From an uncultured Phocaeicola sp. (GTDB lineage: Bacteria > Bacteroidota > Bacteroidia > Bacteroidales > Bacteroidaceae): a DNA stretch of 60,158 nt. The notes beneath the pieces are model-generated. The model had not been told where the DNA came from. It saw only the letters and a program-made list of their open reading frames with translations, and made no database searches. Position 1 is the stretch's first letter; every line of letters starts with the position of its first letter. The DNA is taken from contig CALUGI010000019.1 in the NCBI GenBank assembly GCA_944320135.1, positions 1-60,158 on the forward strand, given 5' to 3'. Position numbers and translations under genes: made by a program. Positions 34,446 through 43,491 of the stretch are shown here, piece after piece.

Positions 34446-35000
34446 ATGAATACGGGAGTTGTTTCCAGACGTTATGCGAAGGCTCTGCTGGCCTATGTAA
34501 AGGCGGCAGGTGTGGAAAACAAAGTGTATGAAGAGGTGCAGGCTTTTTCTGCAAACTTTGTAAATGTACCCGGTCTGCGTCATGCGGTAGACAATCCTGT
34601 GTTGGATGTCCGGACCAAACTGAACTTGCTGCGTGAAGCGGCGGGGGGAAAAGGAGTCAGTAAAGAGTTGCTCCGTTTTTTCAGTTTGGTATTGGAGGAA
34701 AGGCGTGAGAAGTTTCTCCAATTTATGATGTGGTCGTACATTGACTTGTATCGTGAAGACAAGAACATTGTTATCGGCAGATTGACAACTGCGGTTCCAG
34801 CTCCCAAACTGGCCAAAAAATTGGAAGCAATATCTTCTGAGCAGAGAAAAGGAAATGTCGTAATTGAAACGAAAGTTGATCCGGCATTGTTGGGAGGATA
34901 TGTCTTTGAACTTGCGGGATACCGCATGGATGCCAGCGTAGCCAACCAATTGAAGCGTGTGGAACAGCAGTTTATCGCTAAAAATAGAAGAATCGTTTAA
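34446..35000 (+). CDS. atpH: F1Fo ATP synthase subunit delta
   Basis: AtpH, 184 residues, connects F1 to the stalk. The N-terminus VVSRRYAKALLAY and the C-terminal PALLGGYVFELAGYRMDASV are typical for OSCP/delta. It is 13 bp upstream of atpA. Confidence 0.94.
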   Translation: MNTGVVSRRYAKALLAYVKAAGVENKVYEEVQAFSANFVNVPGLRHAVDNPVLDVRTKLNLLREAAGGKGVSKELLRFFSLVLEERREKFLQFMMWSYIDLYREDKNIVIGRLTTAVPAPKLAKKLEAISSEQRKGNVVIETKVDPALLGGYVFELAGYRMDASVANQLKRVEQQFIAKNRRIV

Positions 35001-35013
35001 ATAAAGAAAGTTT

Positions 35014-36612
35014 ATGCCAGAAAACAATAACATAAAACCCAGTGAAGTTTCAGAAGTGTTGCTCCAGCAGTTGCAGGGAATTGACACTTCATTGAAATTT
35101 GACGAAGTGGGCACCGTGCTTCAGGTGAGCGACGGGGTGGCGCGCATTTACGGACTGCGCAATGCGGAGGCCAACGAATTGCTTGAGTTTGAAAACGGCG
35201 TCATGGGTGTCGTGATGAATCTGGAGGAAGATAATGTGGGTGCTGTGCTTTTGGGCCCGACTGACCAGATTAAAGAAGGGATGGTGGTAAAGCGCACCAG
35301 CCGTATCGCTTCTATCAATGTGGGCGAAGGCATGTTGGGACGTGTCATCGATCCGCTGGGAGTGCCTCTGGACGGACGCGGTGAAATCAGCGGCGCTACA
35401 TGCGAGATGCCTCTGGAGCGCAAGGCTCCGGGCGTTATCTTCCGCCAGCCGGTGACCGAACCGCTTCAGACAGGTCTGAAGGCCATCGATGCGATGATTC
35501 CTATCGGACGCGGACAGCGTGAACTTATCATCGGCGACCGACAGACGGGTAAGACGGCTATCGCCATCGACACCATTATCAACCAGCGTCACAACTATGA
35601 GGCAGGCGATCCGGTATATTGCATCTATGTAGCTGTGGGACAGAAAGGTTCTACGGTAGCCAGCCTTGTGAACGCGTTGCGCGAGAAGGGGGCGATGGAC
35701 TATACGATAGTGGTGGCCGCTACAGCTTCCGATCCTGCTGCCCTACAATATTTCGCTCCGTTTGCGGGAGCCGCTATCGGCGAGTATTTCCGTGACACGG
35801 GCCGCCATGCGCTGGTGGTTTACGATGACCTTTCGAAACAGGCTGTGGCCTATCGTGAGGTGTCGTTGATTCTGCGCCGTCCGTCTGGGCGTGAGGCTTA
35901 TCCGGGTGACATATTCTATCTCCACTCGCGTTTGTTGGAGCGTGCAGCGAAAATCATTACTCAGCAAGAAGTGGCCGAGCAGATGAATGATTTGCCTGCG
36001 AGCTTGAAGGGAAAGGTGAAGGCGGGAGGATCGTTGACCGCCCTTCCGATTATCGAAACTCAGGCGGGCGACGTGTCGGCCTACATTCCGACGAATGTGA
36101 TTTCTATTACAGACGGCCAGATTTTCTTGGAAACAGATTTGTTCAACCAAGGATTCCGTCCGGCTATCAACGTAGGTATTTCCGTGTCGCGTGTAGGCGG
36201 AAGCGCGCAGGTGAAGAGTATGAAGAAAGTAGCCGGTACGTTGAAGATCGACCAGGCGCAGTATCGCGAACTGGAGGCATTCGCCAAGTTCAGCAGCGAC
36301 ATGGACCCCGTGACCGCTATGACAATCGACCGTGGGCGCAAGAACAACCAACTGTTGATACAACCCCAGTATTCGCCGATGCCGGTGGGCGAGCAAGTGG
36401 CTATCCTGTATTGCGGAACTCGCGGACTGATGCACGAGGTGCCTCTTGACAAGGTGCGTGCCTTCCAAGATGCGTTCCTCACCACGATGCGCGCTAACCA
36501 TCAGACAGATGTGCTCGACGTGTTGGGCAGCGGAAAGATTAACGATGAAGTGACAGCCATTATCGAGAAGGTTGCTGCTGATACGGCCGGACAGTTCAAA
36601 GTTAAAGAGTAA
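35014..36612 (+). CDS. atpA: F1Fo ATP synthase subunit alpha
   Basis: AtpA, 532 residues, is the non-catalytic nucleotide-binding subunit. Its P-loop is GDRQTGKT near residue 175. The segments RVVDPLG-like [18 protein letters not shown] and the SRVGGSAQ motif are all present. The chain is about 20 residues longer than the common 510, as in other Bacteroidetes. Overlap with neighbours is nil (13 and 5 bp gaps). Confidence 0.96.
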   Translation: MPENNNIKPSEVSEVLLQQLQGIDTSLKFDEVGTVLQVSDGVARIYGLRNAEANELLEFENGVMGVVMNLEEDNVGAVLLGPTDQIKEGMVVKRTSRIASINVGEGMLGRVIDPLGVPLDGRGEISGATCEMPLERKAPGVIFRQPVTEPLQTGLKAIDAMIPIGRGQRELIIGDRQTGKTAIAIDTIINQRHNYEAGDPVYCIYVAVGQKGSTVASLVNALREKGAMDYTIVVAATASDPAALQYFAPFAGAAIGEYFRDTGRHALVVYDDLSKQAVAYREVSLILRRPSGREAYPGDIFYLHSRLLERAAKIITQQEVAEQMNDLPASLKGKVKAGGSLTALPIIETQAGDVSAYIPTNVISITDGQIFLETDLFNQGFRPAINVGISVSRVGGSAQVKSMKKVAGTLKIDQAQYRELEAFAKFSSDMDPVTAMTIDRGRKNNQLLIQPQYSPMPVGEQVAILYCGTRGLMHEVPLDKVRAFQDAFLTTMRANHQTDVLDVLGSGKINDEVTAIIEKVAADTAGQFKVKE

Positions 36613-36617
36613 GCGTC

Positions 36618-37511
36618 ATGGCATCACTGAAAGAAGTAAAAGGAAGAATCAACTCCATCAACAGTACGCTGAAGATTACTTCAGCAATGAAGATGGTAGC
36701 ATCGGCAAAGCTGCATAAAGCTCAGGCCGCTATTGAAAACATGCTTCCTTACGAACGCAGACTGCACCGCATGCTCACTAACTTTCTGAGTGCAGGGCTA
36801 ACAGTGGAGTCGCCTTTCATCGTGAAACATGAGGTGAAAAAGATTGCCATTGTGGTGTTTGCTTCGAACAGCAGCTTGTGCGGCGGCTTTAACGCGAACG
36901 TCATCCGCCATTTGAACGAACTGGTGGAGAGGTATAGTAAGGAGGTAGGACTTGAGAACCTGCTTGTCTATCCGGTGGGCCGTAAAGTGGCTGACGCTGT
37001 GAAGAAGATAAAGGGACTTGATCCGATGGGCGACTATCAGCACATGAGCGGCAAGCCGAACTACAAGGAGGCAGCCGAACTTGCAACAGAACTGATGGAG
37101 CGTTTTTTGAACGGAGAAGTCCAGCGGGTGGAGTTGCTTTACAATCACTTCAAGTCAACGTCTGTTCAGGTGCTGACGCATGAAACTTATTTGCCTATCG
37201 ACTTGTCGAGTGAAAATGAGGATGCGCAGGCAGACGCTTCGAACGCATCTGCCGTGAATGCCGATTACATCATCGAACCATCGGCAGAGAAGATTGTGGA
37301 GAGATTGCTTCCCAAAGTGCTTTGTATGAAGTTGTTCACCGTTTTGCTTGATACAAATGCAGCTGAACATGCGGCCCGTACAATGGCTATGCAGATTGCA
37401 ACTGACAATGCGAACGATTTGATACAGGAGCTGACATTGGTTTACAACAAAAGTCGCCAGCAGGCGATTACTAACGAACTGTTGGATATCGTGGGCGGCT
37501 CAATGGCTTGA
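36618..37511 (+). CDS. atpG: F1Fo ATP synthase subunit gamma
   Basis: AtpG, 297 residues, forms the rotor shaft. Terminal helices MASLKEVKGRINSINSTLKI and NDLIQELTLVYNKSRQQAIT, and the SLCGGFNANV central motif, are diagnostic. It is the last gene of the operon and precedes a terminator at 37534. Confidence 0.95.
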   Translation: MASLKEVKGRINSINSTLKITSAMKMVASAKLHKAQAAIENMLPYERRLHRMLTNFLSAGLTVESPFIVKHEVKKIAIVVFASNSSLCGGFNANVIRHLNELVERYSKEVGLENLLVYPVGRKVADAVKKIKGLDPMGDYQHMSGKPNYKEAAELATELMERFLNGEVQRVELLYNHFKSTSVQVLTHETYLPIDLSSENEDAQADASNASAVNADYIIEPSAEKIVERLLPKVLCMKLFTVLLDTNAAEHAARTMAMQIATDNANDLIQELTLVYNKSRQQAITNELLDIVGGSMA

Positions 37512-37533
37512 AGCTGATTTGACATTGATTGGA

Positions 37534-37575
37534 GTAGGAGGAAAACGAAGCCGTTTTCTTCCTACTTTCGTTTTC
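37534..37575 (+). terminator. atp operon terminator
   Basis: A 15-bp stem (37534-37548 with 37553-37567, one G-T pair), a 4-base loop, then TTCGTTTTCC. It lies 22 bp after the atpG stop. Confidence 0.8.
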
Positions 37576-37816
37576 CGGCCTCTCGCGCCCATCGTACATG
37601 CCGTTCGGCATAGCGGTTCTTTAGTCCTGATGCAGTTTGACATATAAGTTCTTTTTAATGCTAAAATAAAAAACTTTCGCTCTCAGCTTAGGAGCGTTAA
37701 AGACAAGGCTTTCCTTTTTGTTCAGATTGACTAAAGTTTATGTTTGAACAATGAATCCCTTTGGTTTTTACGTTGACTCCAAAGGTTATACTCCCGAACC
37801 GGGCGTTGCCAAACAG
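37576..37816. other. intergenic stretch without a gene
   Basis: About 240 bp between the atp terminator and the tRNA terminator. I see only two small palindromes (ATGCCG-TTC-GGCAT near 37599; CGCTC...GGAGCG near 37679) and no open frame with a signal. Confidence 0.5.
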
Positions 37817-37877
37817 AAAAAGAGCGGTTTTCGCCAACTGCGACTGCTGCCGCATCGGTCGAAACCGCTCCTTTTCC
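37817..37877 (-). terminator. terminator of the tRNA-Lys transcript
   Basis: On the minus strand GGAGCGGTTTCG pairs with CGAAAACCGCTC, leading into TTTTTCTG. A second small hairpin fills the 26-base loop. It starts 3 bp after the first tRNA gene. Confidence 0.65.
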
Positions 37878-37879
37878 GG

Positions 37880-37952
37880 TACACCCTCAGGGATTCGAAC
37901 CCTGGACCCACTGATTAAGAGTCAGTTGCTCTACCAACTGAGCTAAGAGTGC
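37880..37952 (-). tRNA. tRNA-Lys (CUU anticodon), copy 2 of the transcript
   Basis: The 73-nt cloverleaf on the minus strand has acceptor GCACTCT/AGGGTGT (first pair G-U), D arm TAGCTCAGTTGGTAGAGCA, anticodon loop CTCTTAA with CTT, and T arm CCAGGGTTCGAATCCCTG. CCA is not encoded. It is identical to the copy at 37986-38058. Confidence 0.93.
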
Positions 37953-37985
37953 TTCCACGAAATTGTCAAACTTTCCGAAAAATCG

Positions 37986-38058
37986 TACACCCTCAGGGAT
38001 TCGAACCCTGGACCCACTGATTAAGAGTCAGTTGCTCTACCAACTGAGCTAAGAGTGC
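37986..38058 (-). tRNA. tRNA-Lys (CUU anticodon), copy 1 of the transcript
   Basis: Same 73-nt sequence as the neighbouring copy, 33 bp upstream in the direction of transcription and directly after a consensus promoter. CCA is not encoded. No integrase or attachment-site duplication is seen. Confidence 0.93.
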
Positions 38059-38077
38059 TTCTTTTCATTTGCGAGCG

Positions 38078-38109
38078 CAAAGGTAAGCCTTTCTTCTGAA
38101 ACTGCCAAA
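38078..38109 (-). promoter_or_regulatory. tRNA-Lys promoter
   Basis: On the minus strand TTTG (38109-38106), 20 bases, TACCTTTG (38085-38078). Full consensus, 20 bp upstream of the first tRNA. Confidence 0.85.
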
Positions 38110-38197
38110 TATTTTCCGATAATTTTGCGTTGGTGGTGATTTGCGGCGGCTTTTCAAGTTAAAAGCCGCGAAGCGTTGATTTAAATGCCGCCGCGTG

Positions 38198-38228
38198 TTG
38201 CAGCGAAAGCGGAAAAGACTTATATTTG
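38198..38228 (+). promoter_or_regulatory. promoter of the SGNH hydrolase gene
   Basis: TTG at 38198-38200, 20 bases, TATATTTG at 38221-38228. The start codon is 23 bp downstream. Confidence 0.7.
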
Positions 38229-38251
38229 TGCTGTTTAAAAAATGCAGGTAT

Positions 38252-38929
38252 ATGAAAAAGTTTTGTTTGCCGCTGCTGGCGCTTTTCCTTTCGTGCGGAT
38301 TCGGCTTTGCGCAGTGCCGGAAGGCGGTTTCGATTCTTGGGGACTCGTACTCCACTTACGAGGGCTTCATCCCTCAGGGGAACATGTCGTGGTATTTCAA
38401 CAACCCCCAACAGGGGAACGACGTAGACGCGGTGACGCTCACCTGGTGGCACAAGTTTCTCACGGACAGCGGATACCACTTGTGTGTGAACAACTCTTAT
38501 TCCGGCTCCACCGTCTGCAACACGGGATACAACAAGGAAGACTACACCGACCGTTCGTTCATCACGCGGATGAGCAATCTGGGATGCCCTGACATCGTGT
38601 TCATCTTCGGCGGAACGAACGACAACTGGGCGGGAGCTCCGTTGGGCGAGTATATGTACGAAGGGTGGTCGCAGGCGGATTTGTTCAGCTTCAGGCCTGC
38701 TATGGCTTATATGCTTGACTATATGACGAAGCGTTATCCGAACGTGGAGATATATTTCTTGCTCAACAGCGACTTGAAAGATGAAATTGACGAGTCGGTC
38801 AAGACCGTCTGCGCGCATTACGGAGTGGAGTGCATCGAGCTGGAAGGCATCGACAAGATTGCAGGCCATCCTTCCGTAAAGGGAATGGCGCAAATCAACG
38901 AGCAGATAAAGGCTTTTTTGGCGAAGTGA
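38252..38929 (+). CDS. secreted SGNH/GDSL hydrolase
   Basis: This protein of 225 residues starts at ATG 38252 with a signal peptide (MKKFCLPLLALFLSCGFGFA). The SGNH blocks are visible: SILGDSYS (nucleophile Ser32), a Gly/Asn block around CVNNSYSGSTV, FGGTNDNW (block III), and GHPSVKGM near residue 206 carrying the catalytic His. SGNH enzymes deacetylate or de-esterify carbohydrates and lipids. The substrate cannot be told. It has its own promoter, and the TSCPD gene follows after 43 bp. Confidence 0.88.
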   Translation: MKKFCLPLLALFLSCGFGFAQCRKAVSILGDSYSTYEGFIPQGNMSWYFNNPQQGNDVDAVTLTWWHKFLTDSGYHLCVNNSYSGSTVCNTGYNKEDYTDRSFITRMSNLGCPDIVFIFGGTNDNWAGAPLGEYMYEGWSQADLFSFRPAMAYMLDYMTKRYPNVEIYFLLNSDLKDEIDESVKTVCAHYGVECIELEGIDKIAGHPSVKGMAQINEQIKAFLAK

Positions 38930-38972
38930 TATATAGAACTGACGCTACAAACGGACGAAACATGTGTGAATT

Positions 38973-39218
38973 ATGAAAATCAGCTATCAAACTCAAGGTA
39001 CATGCAGCACGCTCATTGAAGCGGAAGTGGAAGACGGCATCGTGAAAGACGTGCGTTATACAGGCGGATGCAACGGCAATCTTCAGGGAATAAGCGCTTT
39101 GGTGAAAGGGATGCCGGTGGATGAAGTGGTGAGGCGCTTAGAGGGGATACGTTGCGGGCACAAGCCCACTTCCTGTCCCGACCAGCTTTGCAAGGCTTTG
39201 CGCCAGTGCATGGAGTAG
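38973..39218 (+). CDS. TSCPD-domain protein (TIGR03905-like)
   Basis: This protein of 81 residues consists solely of the TSCPD domain, named for a motif seen here as KPTSCPDQL. Other conserved parts are VRYTGGCNGNLQG and GIRCGHK. Four conserved Cys suggest metal binding. The domain also occurs at the end of some ribonucleotide reductases, but stand-alone versions have no assigned role. It ends in TAG. Confidence 0.85.
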   Translation: MKISYQTQGTCSTLIEAEVEDGIVKDVRYTGGCNGNLQGISALVKGMPVDEVVRRLEGIRCGHKPTSCPDQLCKALRQCME

Positions 39219-39239
39219 CTTCAGCGGTTCGCAGATGCT

Positions 39240-39791
39240 TCACAGCATTCCGTTGCAATAATCCATATTTTCCATTCCGAGCCGTCCTGCATCTCTGATT
39301 TCACGCAGGAACAGGCGCGCGCACATCTCGGCATCGTCGCCTGCGCGGTGGTGCTGCCCGCAAGGAATGTCGAACCGGTTGCAGAGATAGTCCAGACGGT
39401 TGCAGTCGAAGTTGTAGAGCTTGCGGGCGGCACGCAGGGAGCAGTAGTAGGCGATGTCGGGCTTTTCGATGCCGTACAGTTCGAGCGAATGGCGTATGCA
39501 CCCTATGTCGAAAGCGGCGTTGTGGGCAACGAGCACGGGACATTCTTTCAAGTATTCGGATATTTCCGCCCACACTTCCGGGAACTCCGGCGAGCGGGCC
39601 GTGTCGCTTGGCCGTATCCCGTGTATCTGTATGTTCCAATAGCTGTACATGTTGCCTTGCGGACGGACCAACCACGAGCGGGTTTCCGCTATCTTTCCGT
39701 TGCGCACCACGCAGATGCCCGCCTCGCAGACGGAAGCCCGCCTGCCTGTAGCCGTCTCAAAGTCGATGGCTATGAAGTTTGTCCCTTGCAT
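39240..39791 (-). CDS. DnaQ-like 3'-5' exonuclease (DEDDh)
   Basis: This protein of 183 residues has the exonuclease motifs FIAIDFETATG (Asp10, Glu12), LVAHNAAFDIG and HRAGDDAEMCA, matching the DEDDh family. It is short and has no polymerase or BRCT domain attached, so it is a stand-alone nuclease. The start is ATG 39791, and a -7 box lies at 39819-39826. It is convergent with the TSCPD gene. Confidence 0.9.
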   Translation of the reverse strand: MQGTNFIAIDFETATGRRASVCEAGICVVRNGKIAETRSWLVRPQGNMYSYWNIQIHGIRPSDTARSPEFPEVWAEISEYLKECPVLVAHNAAFDIGCIRHSLELYGIEKPDIAYYCSLRAARKLYNFDCNRLDYLCNRFDIPCGQHHRAGDDAEMCARLFLREIRDAGRLGMENMDYCNGML

Positions 39792-39818
39792 GATTCTTGA
39801 ATGATAATGGTTGCGGTG

Positions 39819-39826
39819 CAAAGTTA
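39819..39826 (-). promoter_or_regulatory. -7 box of the exonuclease gene
   Basis: The minus strand reads TAACTTTG, 27 bp upstream of the start. No -33 element is evident. Confidence 0.5.
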
Positions 39827-39931
39827 GCCTCTCGTTTCCGCTTGTCGCCTGCGCTTGTATTAAAATAGCCTAAAGAATGCGCGGAGCAGGCGGATTTTGC
39901 CTACATTTGTTTCGTTGATCAGGTGCAAGAT

Positions 39932-40465
39932 ATGAGAGTGAAGAGGTTTTTCCCGATAAAATGTCTGTTGTTCGCAATCGTGGTGTCGGCATTGCCTTCC
40001 TGCAAGACTGCGGCTCCGCGATTGGACTATCAGGAGATTGTGCGGGCAGCGATACGTCTCGACGTGGACATCGACTTGGACGACTTCCATCCGCTCTATA
40101 TCGAGTCGGCCCGATGGATTGGCGTCCCGTACCGCTACGGGGGCAACTCTCTGCGCGGAGTGGACTGTTCGGGACTTGTTTGCGCAATCTATAAGGAAGT
40201 GTACCGCAAAAAGCTGGCGCGCACTTCAGAAGAACAGCGGGCGCGGGACTGCAGAAGCGTGCCCGGAAAAAATCTGAAGGCGGGCGACCTTGTCTTCTTC
40301 CACGACGGACGGCGCAAGAAGGAGGCCAGTCATGTAGGCGTTTATCTGAAAGAAGGGAAATTCATTCATGCAAGTTCCGGAAAAGGGGTCATCGTGAGCG
40401 ATTTGAGCGAGCCTTACTATAAGGAGCATTGGATGCAGGGAGGGAGAGTGGACGGGCGGAAATGA
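39932..40465 (+). CDS. NlpC/P60 lipoprotein peptidase
   Basis: This 177-residue protein has a lipoprotein signal ending LPSC (Cys24) and an NlpC/P60 domain with catalytic Cys79 in RGVDCSGLV, His134 in EASHVGVYL and His146 in FIHASSG. Such enzymes cut D-Glu-mDAP bonds in peptidoglycan stem peptides. Acting from the outer-membrane inner leaflet is expected. ATG 39932 follows a TACATTTG box at 39902-39909. Its stop overlaps the next gene by ATGA, so the two are co-translated. Confidence 0.9.
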   Translation: MRVKRFFPIKCLLFAIVVSALPSCKTAAPRLDYQEIVRAAIRLDVDIDLDDFHPLYIESARWIGVPYRYGGNSLRGVDCSGLVCAIYKEVYRKKLARTSEEQRARDCRSVPGKNLKAGDLVFFHDGRRKKEASHVGVYLKEGKFIHASSGKGVIVSDLSEPYYKEHWMQGGRVDGRK

Positions 40466-41367
40466 GAAATTCTGGCTACATACGCAAATTTGGAGCGGCA
40501 GTGCCCGTGCTGGCTTGCCTGACGGCCCCGATGTTGCTTCCGGCTCAGGAGCAGCGGAAAGAGCCGGAACTGCAGCTCAACATGGACGCGGTGAAAATGA
40601 TTCAGTTCGATTTCAACGGAGAAAAGGAACGTCCGGACGCTCCACGGTCGGCGGAGGTGGAAAAGAAATGGATGAAGTTTAAAGACAACCTCGCCATGCC
40701 GAAAAGCCTTCTCGATACAACCAAACTTTGGAAGCCTTCAGGCTATATCCGCTTCGAGCCATACACCATCTGGACCAAGTTCGGCGAAGACCCCATTTTC
40801 GACAAGCTGATAACGGAACCCCTCAGGAAATGGGAAATCAAATGGACGTTCAATCCCGGCGCGTTGGAGGAAGAATACGGGAAACGCCTTGCTCCGTCCC
40901 CCGGAAGGATGTATCAAAGCGTGACAGGAAGCGCGGGGGCGGGTGCGGTCATCAGGAATCTCGACATTATGGGGTTCGTTTATCACAATTTTACCCGGAG
41001 GGGGCGGATGCTGGCGCACAACCGCAAACATGCCAATGCGTGGAAAATCTACAAAGACTACAAGCCGACAAGGGAAGACAGCCTGAAGGTGCGCAACTTC
41101 TACCGTCGGCCCGCCATCTCCGTCCCCGATGCGTCGGCCGACACGGACAGCGTTTCCCTGAAACTCCGGCCCGACACGCTTGTGCCGAGACGGGACATGA
41201 AAAAGCCCCCGCTCCCGGAAGACGGAGGCAACCTGTACGAATATATCCGGCGCAAGCAGGCGGAAGACTCCGTCCGTCGGCAAAAGAATCCGCGAAAGGA
41301 GGAAATCCGCACCAATCCCTACGACGTGCAGCGCCAGATACGCCGCTTGCGCGAAATGAGCGACTGA
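40462..41367 (+). CDS. secreted protein of unknown function coupled to the NlpC/P60 gene
   Basis: This protein of 301 residues starts at ATG 40462, overlapping the upstream stop by four bases. A signal peptide (AAVPVLACLTAPMLLPAQE) is followed by a conserved-looking core with KPSGYIRFEPYTIWTKFGED and WTFNPGALEEEYGKRL. The C-terminal third is Arg/Asp/Pro-rich and probably disordered. I recall similar Bacteroidetes proteins under a DUF (DUF4858) but cannot confirm it. Translational coupling suggests a job in the cell envelope together with the peptidoglycan hydrolase. Confidence 0.7.
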   Translation: MRNSGYIRKFGAAVPVLACLTAPMLLPAQEQRKEPELQLNMDAVKMIQFDFNGEKERPDAPRSAEVEKKWMKFKDNLAMPKSLLDTTKLWKPSGYIRFEPYTIWTKFGEDPIFDKLITEPLRKWEIKWTFNPGALEEEYGKRLAPSPGRMYQSVTGSAGAGAVIRNLDIMGFVYHNFTRRGRMLAHNRKHANAWKIYKDYKPTREDSLKVRNFYRRPAISVPDASADTDSVSLKLRPDTLVPRRDMKKPPLPEDGGNLYEYIRRKQAEDSVRRQKNPRKEEIRTNPYDVQRQIRRLREMSD

Positions 41368-41370
41368 GCG

Positions 41371-41745
41371 TTACTTCTTGAACACGAAGTACACCGCCAG
41401 CACGAGGCAGACGAAAGCGGCCAGATGGTTCCATTTCAGTTCCAGCTTGAAGGCTATCACTGAAAATACCGTAAATACGGCCAGCGTAATCACCTCCTGA
41501 ATCACTTTCAGCTGCATGATGTCGAACGGGCCGCCGCTGTCTTTGAATCCTAACCTGTTGGCCGGCACTTGCAGGCAATATTCGAAAAAGGCAATAGCCC
41601 AACTGAAGGCGATGACGCCGATGAGCGGCAAGGCCGCAAACCAGCTGAACTCTTCACGCATCTTCAGGTGGCCGTACCAGGCAAACGTCATGAAGATGTT
41701 GGAAAACACCAGTAAGATTACAGAATAAATTCCATGTGTCCACAT
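41371..41745 (-). CDS. DMT-family (DUF486) small membrane protein
   Basis: This protein of 124 residues has four transmembrane helices, matching the DUF486/DMT family. The conserved part is WAIAFFEYCLQVPANRLGF and later LKVIQEVITLAVF. No transported compound is known. It converges with the previous gene, with only 3 bp between the stops. Confidence 0.85.
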   Translation of the reverse strand: MWTHGIYSVILLVFSNIFMTFAWYGHLKMREEFSWFAALPLIGVIAFSWAIAFFEYCLQVPANRLGFKDSGGPFDIMQLKVIQEVITLAVFTVFSVIAFKLELKWNHLAAFVCLVLAVYFVFKK

Positions 41746-41782
41746 ATTCTTTCAATGAAAATTAATAACAACTGCATGTCTT

Positions 41783-42532
41783 TTACTCTTTCCCGGCAGG
41801 GTCGGGCAGCAAGTCGGTCTGGATGTTGCCCATGCTTCCCCACAGGCTGTAGCGGGCTTCCGGGTTCATCGCTTCTATCTTGCGGAGCACCTCTTTCATG
41901 TCCGAGCGGTGCGAGTCGCGTTCGTAAGGGCAGTTCTTTATCTGCTTGCGGTAGTTTCTGAGTGCGGCCAGCTCTTTCAGGTCGGCTTCATGCACCAAGC
42001 ACATCGGACGGATGACGGTCATGTCGAACTTCCTCATCGTCAGTTTGGGAGGCATCGTGCTGAACGCCCCTTGGAAGGCCATGTTCATGAGCAAAGTCTC
42101 CAAGATGTCGTCCATGTGGTGGCCTAAGGCGATTTTGTTGCACCCGTGGGCTTTGGCCAGCGTGAAGAGCGTTTTCCGCCTGTTCCACGAGCAAAGGAAG
42201 CAAGGCGACTTGCGCGTGTCGGTCGACGGGTCGAACGAGGTTTCTTCGCATACGAAAGGCACTCCTCTTTCCTCGGCAAAGGCTTTCAGGTAGGCGGTGT
42301 CTGATTCGTAGGCGATGTTCTTCATTACCACGTGCGCCGCTACAACCGAGAATTTCGGCTTGTAGATGCGCGAGCGCGCCGCCAGCAGTTCCAATAAGGC
42401 CAGCGAGTCTTTCCCGCCCGAAAGCCCGATCAGTATCCGGTCGCCGTCGTCAATCAGTCCGTACTGGCACACTCCTTTGGCAAACCGCACCCCGATACGC
42501 CGCATCAGTTTCGCTTCGTCTGTCTGTTTCAT
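41783..42532 (-). CDS. ttcA: TtcA-family tRNA 2-thiocytidine synthase
   Basis: This 249-residue protein has an N-terminal PP-loop IGLSGGKDSLALLE, the CFLCSWNRR CxxC pair and ALGHHMDDILETLLMN, the TtcA signature. A third Cys occurs in KNCPYERDS. TtcA thiolates C32 of certain tRNAs using an iron-sulfur cluster bound by these Cys. Length and motifs match Bacteroidetes TtcA-like proteins, but related PP-loop enzymes of other specificity exist. Confidence 0.85.
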   Translation of the reverse strand: MKQTDEAKLMRRIGVRFAKGVCQYGLIDDGDRILIGLSGGKDSLALLELLAARSRIYKPKFSVVAAHVVMKNIAYESDTAYLKAFAEERGVPFVCEETSFDPSTDTRKSPCFLCSWNRRKTLFTLAKAHGCNKIALGHHMDDILETLLMNMAFQGAFSTMPPKLTMRKFDMTVIRPMCLVHEADLKELAALRNYRKQIKNCPYERDSHRSDMKEVLRKIEAMNPEARYSLWGSMGNIQTDLLPDPAGKE

Positions 42533-42618
42533 TCCGTTTCAAGTAAAATCGGCGCAAAATTACAAAAAAATCGTTGGAACGACATTTATTTCCGTATGAA
42601 GGTTTGCCAAAGAAGTCT

Positions 42619-43485
42619 TTATCGCCTTGTTCTCGGCATGTCGGGGACGATGCTTTCGATGCGGTTTTCTATGCTGTCGGGCAGTTTGGCGAAGAAGTCC
42701 AGCCCGGTTTCTTCTTCTATTTTGTCCACGCTTGTCATGTAGTTCGCCAGCTTTTGGCGGTGCGCCTTGTTGTCGAAAAGAAATCCCATTGCAATCGGGT
42801 TCTTCCGGTTGTAGATAAGCACTGCCTTGAAGAAGCGGTCGGGCACGGCGACTCCGCTTTTCCCGATTCGTTTCGGCTGTTTCGTGTCGTAGATGGGGCC
42901 GCAGACGATGTAGACCGTCCCGTATTTTTCGGCCCATCCCCGGCACGCTTCTTCCAAGTCTCCCCAGTCGTCGCGGTTCAGCTTCCGGTTTTGCGGGCAA
43001 ATGTTGCTCATGTAAAACGATTCCTTCATGGCCTGTTTGCTCCACTTCATGTCGGCTGCCGGAGCCATGTGTCCCCGGTCGTAGCCGGAGTGGGTGTAGT
43101 CGGAAGTCACTACGCGGGGTTCCGGAAGTTCGGGGTCGGGCAGAAACTTGTTGGTGCGCCCTTCTTCCCCTTCCGTCTCGCGGCGGGTCAGTTCCCATGC
43201 CACCCAGTTGGGCGTTTTGTAATGGCTGTTGTATGAAACCGTGTAGCCGAGATGCTTGACTATCTGTTCGTCACGCTTCTCGATAGTCCGAGGAATCTCC
43301 AGTCCGAGGGAGAATCCCGAACCGGAGGCGGCAGGCTGTGCGGTTTCGGCCGTTTCCGTCTTGTCTTTCTGCGGGAGGATTTTTCCTTGGTTCTGGTGGA
43401 AATAGAGCGCTCCGGCTACGATTGCTGCCAGCAGGATGAACCCTTTGAGTCCGCCTCCCGCCTGTTTCTTTTTCTTTCTTGCCAT
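42619..43485 (-). CDS. membrane-anchored DNA/RNA non-specific endonuclease
   Basis: This protein of 288 residues begins with basic residues and one transmembrane helix (GFILLAAIVAGALYF), so it is anchored in the inner membrane with the nuclease in the periplasm. The beta-beta-alpha-metal nuclease motif YDRGHMAPAADM carries the catalytic His139, and a conserved Asn follows in CPQNRKLNRDDW. Homologues are the NucA/EndA/Serratia nuclease family. Nutrient scavenging or DNA processing is possible. It lies 6 bp after the AlaX-like gene and is probably co-transcribed. Confidence 0.9.
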   Translation of the reverse strand: MARKKKKQAGGGLKGFILLAAIVAGALYFHQNQGKILPQKDKTETAETAQPAASGSGFSLGLEIPRTIEKRDEQIVKHLGYTVSYNSHYKTPNWVAWELTRRETEGEEGRTNKFLPDPELPEPRVVTSDYTHSGYDRGHMAPAADMKWSKQAMKESFYMSNICPQNRKLNRDDWGDLEEACRGWAEKYGTVYIVCGPIYDTKQPKRIGKSGVAVPDRFFKAVLIYNRKNPIAMGFLFDNKAHRQKLANYMTSVDKIEEETGLDFFAKLPDSIENRIESIVPDMPRTRR

Positions 43486-43491
43486 GATTTT

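Noticed and set aside
37880-38058. Two repeats as a CRISPR array or as integration borders at tRNA-Lys
   Set aside because: The repeats are complete identical tRNA genes with a shared promoter; there is only one 33-bp spacer, no Cas gene, no integrase and no partial tRNA copy.
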